Shown one piece after another: positions 60,350-64,000 of a stretch of 64,000 bases of DNA. Below the pieces are notes generated by a model. That model had not been told where the DNA came from, made no database searches, and saw only the letters and a list, made by a program, of their open reading frames with translations. The position numbers and the translations under genes are program-made. Each line of letters starts with the position of its first letter. Position 1 is the stretch's first letter. This DNA is from Rubritalea marina DSM 17716 (GTDB lineage: Bacteria; Verrucomicrobiota; Verrucomicrobiia; Verrucomicrobiales; Akkermansiaceae). The stretch lies in the NCBI RefSeq assembly GCF_000378105.1, contig NZ_KB899251.1, positions 124,001-188,000 on the forward strand, read 5' to 3'.

Positions 60350-60412
60350 AGCTTGGCTTGACCTAGCAGATTTGATTTGCACAAAGCTCCAAGGATGATG
60401 TATAAAACCAGC

Positions 60413-60544
60413 ATGAAGAAACTACTTATTCTCGTTGCTGCAGCCGCTGGTGTTCTTGCGTTTAGTTCATGCCAAACCATGGAAGGTGTGGGCAAAGACA
60501 TCTCCGCAGGTGGTCAGGCTCTCTCAGGCGCTGCATCTCGTTAA
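60413..60544 (+). CDS. entericidin-like small lipoprotein (43 aa)
   Basis: The peptide begins MKKLLILVAAAAGVLAFSSC, a lipoprotein signal with Cys at residue 20, then has QTMEGVGKDISAGGQALSG, the amphipathic entericidin pattern. Entericidins are cell-envelope lipoproteins whose toxic/antidote roles are studied in E. coli. It is followed by a strong terminator at 60568. Confidence 0.8.
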   Translation: MKKLLILVAAAAGVLAFSSCQTMEGVGKDISAGGQALSGAASR

Positions 60545-60567
60545 TTCTAAAATATTTTGAATACGAA

Positions 60568-60600
60568 AAAGCCGCTCAGGGTTAACTGAGCGGCTTTGTT
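60568..60600 (+). terminator. intrinsic terminator after the entericidin-like gene
   Basis: A 12-bp perfect stem AAAGCCGCTCAG (60568-60579) / CTGAGCGGCTTT (60586-60597) with a 6-base loop GGTTAA, closing TTTGTT. The A-run upstream could also end transcripts of the convergent gene. Confidence 0.82.
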
Positions 60601-60620
60601 ATTTGGGAGGGAATCGTTGC

Positions 60621-61526
60621 TTAAATCATGTCTCGATCGACGGTTGAAGAGGGCATCGTGGTTCGTCCGTTGCCAATCCTGCGGCCCGGATAAATCACCG
60701 TGTTGACGCCAGTTTTTACTCCGTCGCCAATGATCGCTCCGAACTTTTCGAGGCCAGTATCTAGGAGTTCCTTGTCTACTAAAAGTTGGTGGTTCTTGCC
60801 ATCGTGTCGGCTATTGGCGATGAGCGTACCAGCCCCAAGTTTCACGTGGGAACCGATGACAGAATCTCCAACATAACTGAGATGGGCAATTTCGGTGTTC
60901 GGGCCAATCATCGAATTTTTAACTTCAACGGCATTGCCAATGATGCAGCTGTTTCCAATCGAGGTGTCACCACGAATGTAGGCATTGGGCCCAATCTTGC
61001 AGTTCGAGCCGATGGTGACATTGCCTTCGATCACCACGCCCGGTAAAATGCGTGAGCCTTCGCCAAGGTGAAGGATGCCATCGACTTCTGCCAATGGACT
61101 CACCTCACCTTGGATATAGGGTTCGTCAATGGTGGCAACTACCTGAGAGTTGAGTTGTAAAATTTCCCATGGATAGCGCATGCGGAAGCAATTTGCCTCA
61201 GTCACCATCTTGTTGCTGCATTGATCCGGCGAATCACAGCCTTTCCAGGCCACTAAGTCTCCTTCAGAGTCGTACAAACACGTGCCTGGATCTTCTCTGG
61301 ATAGCATGCACAACGCGCCGACATCGATCCAGTGGTCGAGAGGGAGGTGGACTGTTGAGGGGCGGCAGTCGGCAAGGTCGATGACACTGAAACCAGCGCG
61401 ACGTAGCTCGGTTGCGACCAGTTCTTTGAGGGAAATATTACCGATGTCGATGTCGGTCATATGGTGCCCTGAGGTGATCGGGGCGCAGAGTTCTTCGTGG
61501 AGTGGGTTTTGGATGACGATTTCCAT
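60621..61526 (-). CDS. left-handed beta-helix (GlmU C-terminal-like) acyltransferase
   Basis: Residues ~150-290 show hexapeptide repeats (IEGNVTIGSNCKIGPNAYIR, then GDTSIGNSCIIGNAVEVKNS) of the LpxA/GlmU fold. The N-terminal ~140 residues lack the GxGTRM pyrophosphorylase motif of GlmU, so it is not a full GlmU. The end VNTVIYPGRRIGNGRTTMPS with HLSYVGDSVIGSHVKLGAGT recalls the GlmU acetyltransferase site (the Asn/Lys-rich loop ANSRHDGKNH). It could be an N- or O-acyltransferase of sugar nucleotides. It is transcribed alone. Confidence 0.78.
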   Translation of the reverse strand: MEIVIQNPLHEELCAPITSGHHMTDIDIGNISLKELVATELRRAGFSVIDLADCRPSTVHLPLDHWIDVGALCMLSREDPGTCLYDSEGDLVAWKGCDSPDQCSNKMVTEANCFRMRYPWEILQLNSQVVATIDEPYIQGEVSPLAEVDGILHLGEGSRILPGVVIEGNVTIGSNCKIGPNAYIRGDTSIGNSCIIGNAVEVKNSMIGPNTEIAHLSYVGDSVIGSHVKLGAGTLIANSRHDGKNHQLLVDKELLDTGLEKFGAIIGDGVKTGVNTVIYPGRRIGNGRTTMPSSTVDRDMI

Positions 61527-61756
61527 TGTTAGATGAGTAGTTGGAACCTTAGTTATAACAGAATCTAAAATTTCTGTCTAGATGCATTGGGTCACACCAC
61601 CGTGCGATATGACTGGATGTGTGAAAAAATCCTAGGTTTCTAGGGGGATGTGGAAGCTTGAAATTTCTTCGATGAGATAGCTTTTGCTAGTGGGACGATG
61701 GGATGCTATTCAGAGAAACCATTTGCGGGATCATTCGATCGGACAGATAGTGAATT
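61527..61756. other. 230-bp divergent spacer between the acyltransferase and birA
   Basis: No gene is visible. It probably contains promoters for both directions, but no clear -35/-10 pair stands out by eye. A run of A+T lies near 61548-61576. Confidence 0.4.
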
Positions 61757-62506
61757 ATGAAATTCAACAGTGCAAAGTTTCTGGAACTCATGCCGCAATT
61801 GCGTGGTTTGTTCCACTATGCACAAGAATTGGAATCATCGAATGACACTGCGTCTGAATTGATTGAACACGGTTCGGGATCAGGCACCTTGGTGCTGGCT
61901 GAGTACCAAACAGCCGGTCGCGGTCGGGGCGGAAATGCTTGGCTGTGTCCTTCGCAGCAGGGCCTGTTGTTTTCTTTGGTGCTCGAACCCACGATAGATC
62001 GTGCGCTATGGAGTCGTTTTTCTATCGTCGCCGCCTTGGCCGTAGTTCGAGCGATGCGCCGCTATGGCATTTCTGCTGAGCTGAAGTGGCCGAACGATAT
62101 CTGGGTGGGGGGACGCAAGCTCTCTGGAATTTTAGTAGAAGGTTGCGGAGAGTTTGTGATCATTGGTATAGGAGTCAATGTCTCCGTGACTGATTTCCCC
62201 GAAGGCGTCGTCGCCACTTCGGTAGAAAACGAGTTTGAGGGTCAAGTTTCTAGGGAGGAACTTCTCGCAGCAATAGTGCGTGAGATCATCGCACTCGGAA
62301 GCCTTTGCGATAGTCACTTCAAGATGATTGTGGATGAGGCTAATGCGCATTCAGCGCTGCAAGGTAAAGATGTGCAATTACAGCAGGGAGAGGATTGGCA
62401 CCGTGGCGTCATGGCTGGAATCAATCAAGATGGTCACCTCCTTTTGCACCATGCCTCGGGTGAGCTCTCCACCATCGCTCAGGCAAACACAGTACGCATA
62501 CTCTAA
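61757..62506 (+). CDS. birA: biotin--[acetyl-CoA-carboxylase] ligase (BirA-type, without HTH domain)
   Basis: It attaches biotin to carboxyl carrier protein. The signature GRGRGGNAW (residues 54-62) binds the biotinyl-5'-AMP, and KWPNDIWVGGRKLSGILVE holds the catalytic Lys. The C-terminal SH3-like part follows (LQQGEDWHRGVMAGINQDGH). No N-terminal helix-turn-helix repressor domain is present (249 residues), so it is the single-function type. Confidence 0.93.
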   Translation: MKFNSAKFLELMPQLRGLFHYAQELESSNDTASELIEHGSGSGTLVLAEYQTAGRGRGGNAWLCPSQQGLLFSLVLEPTIDRALWSRFSIVAALAVVRAMRRYGISAELKWPNDIWVGGRKLSGILVEGCGEFVIIGIGVNVSVTDFPEGVVATSVENEFEGQVSREELLAAIVREIIALGSLCDSHFKMIVDEANAHSALQGKDVQLQQGEDWHRGVMAGINQDGHLLLHHASGELSTIAQANTVRIL

Positions 62507-62565
62507 AGCGAATACATGCTGTCATGGGTGTTTGAACCACCAAACACTAGGCTGCTCTGTGACAC

Positions 62566-62599
62566 AAAAAAGCCCACCTAGCAAAATGCTGTGATGGGC
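62566..62599 (-). terminator. intrinsic terminator downstream of tRNA-Phe (minus strand)
   Basis: Read on the minus strand, GCCCA (62599-62595) pairs with TGGGC (62576-62572), with an inner AGCA/TGCT stem, and six T residues follow (62571-62566). It is 17 bases past the tRNA 3' end. Confidence 0.75.
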
Positions 62600-62616
62600 G
62601 ATAAGAAAAGGAAGAA

Positions 62617-62692
62617 TGGTGGCCCATCTCGGATTCGAACCAAGGACACACGGATTTTCAATCCGTTGCTCTACCAACTGAGCTAATGGGCC
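62617..62692 (-). tRNA. tRNA-Phe (anticodon GAA), CCA encoded
   Basis: The minus strand reads a complete 76-nt cloverleaf: acceptor stem GGCCCAT/ATGGGCC, D stem GCTC/GAGC, anticodon stem ACGGA/TCCGT with loop TTGAAAA (anticodon GAA), and T arm CTTGG-TTCGAAT-CCGAG. A discriminator A and a genomic CCA follow at 62620-62617. Confidence 0.97.
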
Positions 62693-63021
62693 TTTCAGAC
62701 GATGTCTGCCGCGTTGCGGTGCGCACTGTGTAAGGGGGCGCGAAGACTTTGACAACATAAAAATGGTACAAAAGTGCGATTTTTTTCAAGTGGATGAGTG
62801 AGTCCCTCGGGGTACAGTCTCGTGCTTCCCTGACCATGAATCGGTTGTCTCAAATTCGATGGTTCCTGTGCTTGCCGAGTGGAATGGAAGTCAACGCGTG
62901 GGGCGTGACGGTGGAGGAGGTAGACCGCAGAGAATCATTTACCTCAATGTGATCTCAGGCCATTGGTTTGGCATGTTGGGATCGAGCCGATCGGTGTTGG
63001 CTTAGGTGTTACCGAATCTTG
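62693..63021. other. 329-bp spacer between tRNA-Phe and parB
   Basis: Apart from the tRNA promoter near 62727-62755, no gene or clear repeat is seen. The sequence next to parB (about 62900-63021) has no intrinsic terminator for the minus-strand parB transcript. Confidence 0.4.
62727..62755 (-). promoter_or_regulatory. candidate promoter of tRNA-Phe
   Basis: On the minus strand TTGTCA (62755-62750) and TACACA (62732-62727) are separated by 17 bases, and the expected start is about 28 bases before the mature tRNA. The -35 matches five of six consensus bases; the -10 is weak. Confidence 0.4.
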
Positions 63022-63969
63022 CTAGTCTTTGAGCAGATTGGACTTTTTCATGCTGACACCAAGTAATTCAAGGATGCGATAGAGCTCTTCGTTTCCTTTA
63101 AATTCAATTTCGATGCTACCTTTTTTACCGGAGTGGTTGAGGTTGACAGCCGTGGAGAAGTCTTTGGTGAGTTGCTTTTGAATGCGGGCGATGACTTTTT
63201 GGTCAGCAGCCGAGGGAGCATTCTTGCTGGGTTTTGAAGCTTTGTCACTCGCTCCCTGGTTTTCGAATTCCTGAGCGAGTTTTTCCGCGGCACGTACAGT
63301 GAGTTTTTTGCGGATGATAGTCTCTGCTGCGCTGTCTTGAGCCTCTGGGTCTTTGATCGCTAGGATGGCCTTACCGTGTCCGACCGTGAGTAGGCCTTGG
63401 GACAGAAAGTTTTGAGCCTTTTCGCTGAGGTCGAGTAGGCGCATCGCGTTGGCGATGCTGGCGCGGGATTTACCTACTTGCTTGGCGATGTTTTCCTGCT
63501 TGAGCTTAAATTCCTTCGAGAGGCGGACATAGCCTGCGGCTTCTTCAATGGGGTTGAGGTCTTCGCGCTGGAGGTTCTCGATGAGTGCCATTTCCAGCAC
63601 GTCTTTGTCGAGTGCTTCGCGGATGATGACGGGGACTTCCGTGAGGCCAAGCCGGAGGGAGGCGCGGAGGCGGCGCTCGCCGGCGATGAGCTCTAGCTTA
63701 TCACCCACCTGGCGGGTGATGAGTGGCTGGATGATTCCGTGTTGGCGGATCGACTCCATCAAGTCGTCAAGCATCCCTTCGGTGAATTGCTTACGTGGCT
63801 GAAGGGGCGAGCTCACGACTTGATCGACAGATACTAAGCGAACAGAACTATCGAAAGATCCAGGCTGTCCATCCTGGCCGCTATTCGCCTGCGATTTTGT
63901 CGAAATCGAGGAAGCTTCCTGCTTTTGGATCAATGCGCCAAGTCCTTTACCTAATGCCTTCTTCGCCAT
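63022..63969 (-). CDS. parB: chromosome-partitioning protein ParB
   Basis: ParB binds parS sites near the origin and works with ParA in chromosome segregation. The opening KKALGKGLGALIQ, the ParB/RepB CTPase region (SSPLQPRKQFTEGMLDDLMES, GERRLRASLRLGLTEVP, ALIENLQREDLNPIEEA) and the helix-turn-helix (ENIAKQVGKSRASIANAMRLL) are present, with a C-terminal dimerisation part. Its 315 residues are typical. parA would be expected just outside the window, upstream on the minus strand. A chromosomal parB suggests the origin region is near. Confidence 0.95.
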   Translation of the reverse strand: MAKKALGKGLGALIQKQEASSISTKSQANSGQDGQPGSFDSSVRLVSVDQVVSSPLQPRKQFTEGMLDDLMESIRQHGIIQPLITRQVGDKLELIAGERRLRASLRLGLTEVPVIIREALDKDVLEMALIENLQREDLNPIEEAAGYVRLSKEFKLKQENIAKQVGKSRASIANAMRLLDLSEKAQNFLSQGLLTVGHGKAILAIKDPEAQDSAAETIIRKKLTVRAAEKLAQEFENQGASDKASKPSKNAPSAADQKVIARIQKQLTKDFSTAVNLNHSGKKGSIEIEFKGNEELYRILELLGVSMKKSNLLKD

Positions 63970-64000
63970 AGATCGTTAGGTTAGTGCCGTTATTGGCTGG

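Noticed and set aside
62528-62547. GTGTTTG/CAAACAC hairpin after birA as a terminator
   Set aside because: The 7-bp stem is real, but it is followed by mixed sequence without a T-run, so intrinsic termination of birA here is not supported.
1-64000. CRISPR array, insertion sequence, integrase or prophage
   Set aside because: No regularly spaced direct repeats, transposase motifs (DDE or HUH), integrase or phage structural genes were seen. tRNA-Phe shows no attachment-site duplication within the window.

Overview
The window reads as chromosomal DNA of a Gram-negative member of the Verrucomicrobia/Planctomycetes group, most likely a verrucomicrobium. The indicators are a DUF1549/DUF1553 protein paired with a DUF1501 protein, a ResB plus large-CcsA cytochrome c maturation pair, an RND efflux system with an outer-membrane channel, and LPS-type glycosyltransferases. 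Few genes have a clear Shine-Dalgarno sequence. The assignment is inferred from gene content; there is no rRNA in the window.

Layout. 1-3.4 kb: the tail of an unrecognised gene, a long AT-rich spacer and an 807-residue secreted protein of unknown function. 3.4-9.9 kb: a minus-strand tetR / outer-membrane channel / adaptor / RND pump operon. 10.1-14.5 kb: rsmE, then a minus-strand group of LPS-core-like glycosyltransferases with a DUF4254 protein. 14.5-41.6 kb: a 27-kb plus-strand surface-polysaccharide island. It starts with rfbC-B-D-A (dTDP-rhamnose) and a VioA-like aminotransferase. It continues through a pseudaminic-acid-type nonulosonic acid pathway (pseB, pseC, pseF, a PseG-half/formyltransferase fusion, pseI, pseG). 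It ends with a PIG-L deacetylase, a capsule-type transferase, an MsbA-like ABC exporter, a RgpF-like protein and four GT2-type enzymes. 41.7-49.6 kb: housekeeping genes (yaaA, argF, a ferredoxin, a DciA-like protein, a HAD phosphatase, folB, an RsuA-type pseudouridine synthase, a fungal-STR2-like cystathionine gamma-synthase, recR). 49.6-54 kb: the DUF1501 and DUF1549/DUF1553 pair and psd. 54.2-57.9 kb: a lipoprotein, ResB and CcsA. 58-64 kb: a secreted beta-helix protein, an entericidin-like lipoprotein, a left-handed beta-helix acyltransferase, birA, tRNA-Phe(GAA) and parB.

The most interesting region is the nonulosonic acid locus (22.7-32.7 kb). No separate GNAT acetyltransferase (PseH) was recognised. 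In the expected position is a two-part protein: a divergent half of PseG whose catalytic histidine position is a tyrosine, joined to a formyltransferase. Between pseI and pseG lie an ATP-grasp ligase, an RraA/HMG-aldolase-like protein and an amidohydrolase. A class I aminotransferase lies before pseI, and a second ATP-grasp and an oxidoreductase precede pseB. My working inference is that the locus makes an N-formylated and possibly further acylated pseudaminic acid derivative, with an embedded small-molecule pathway supplying the decoration.

All functional calls come from reading sequence motifs by eye. No database search, structure prediction or base-composition calculation was run.
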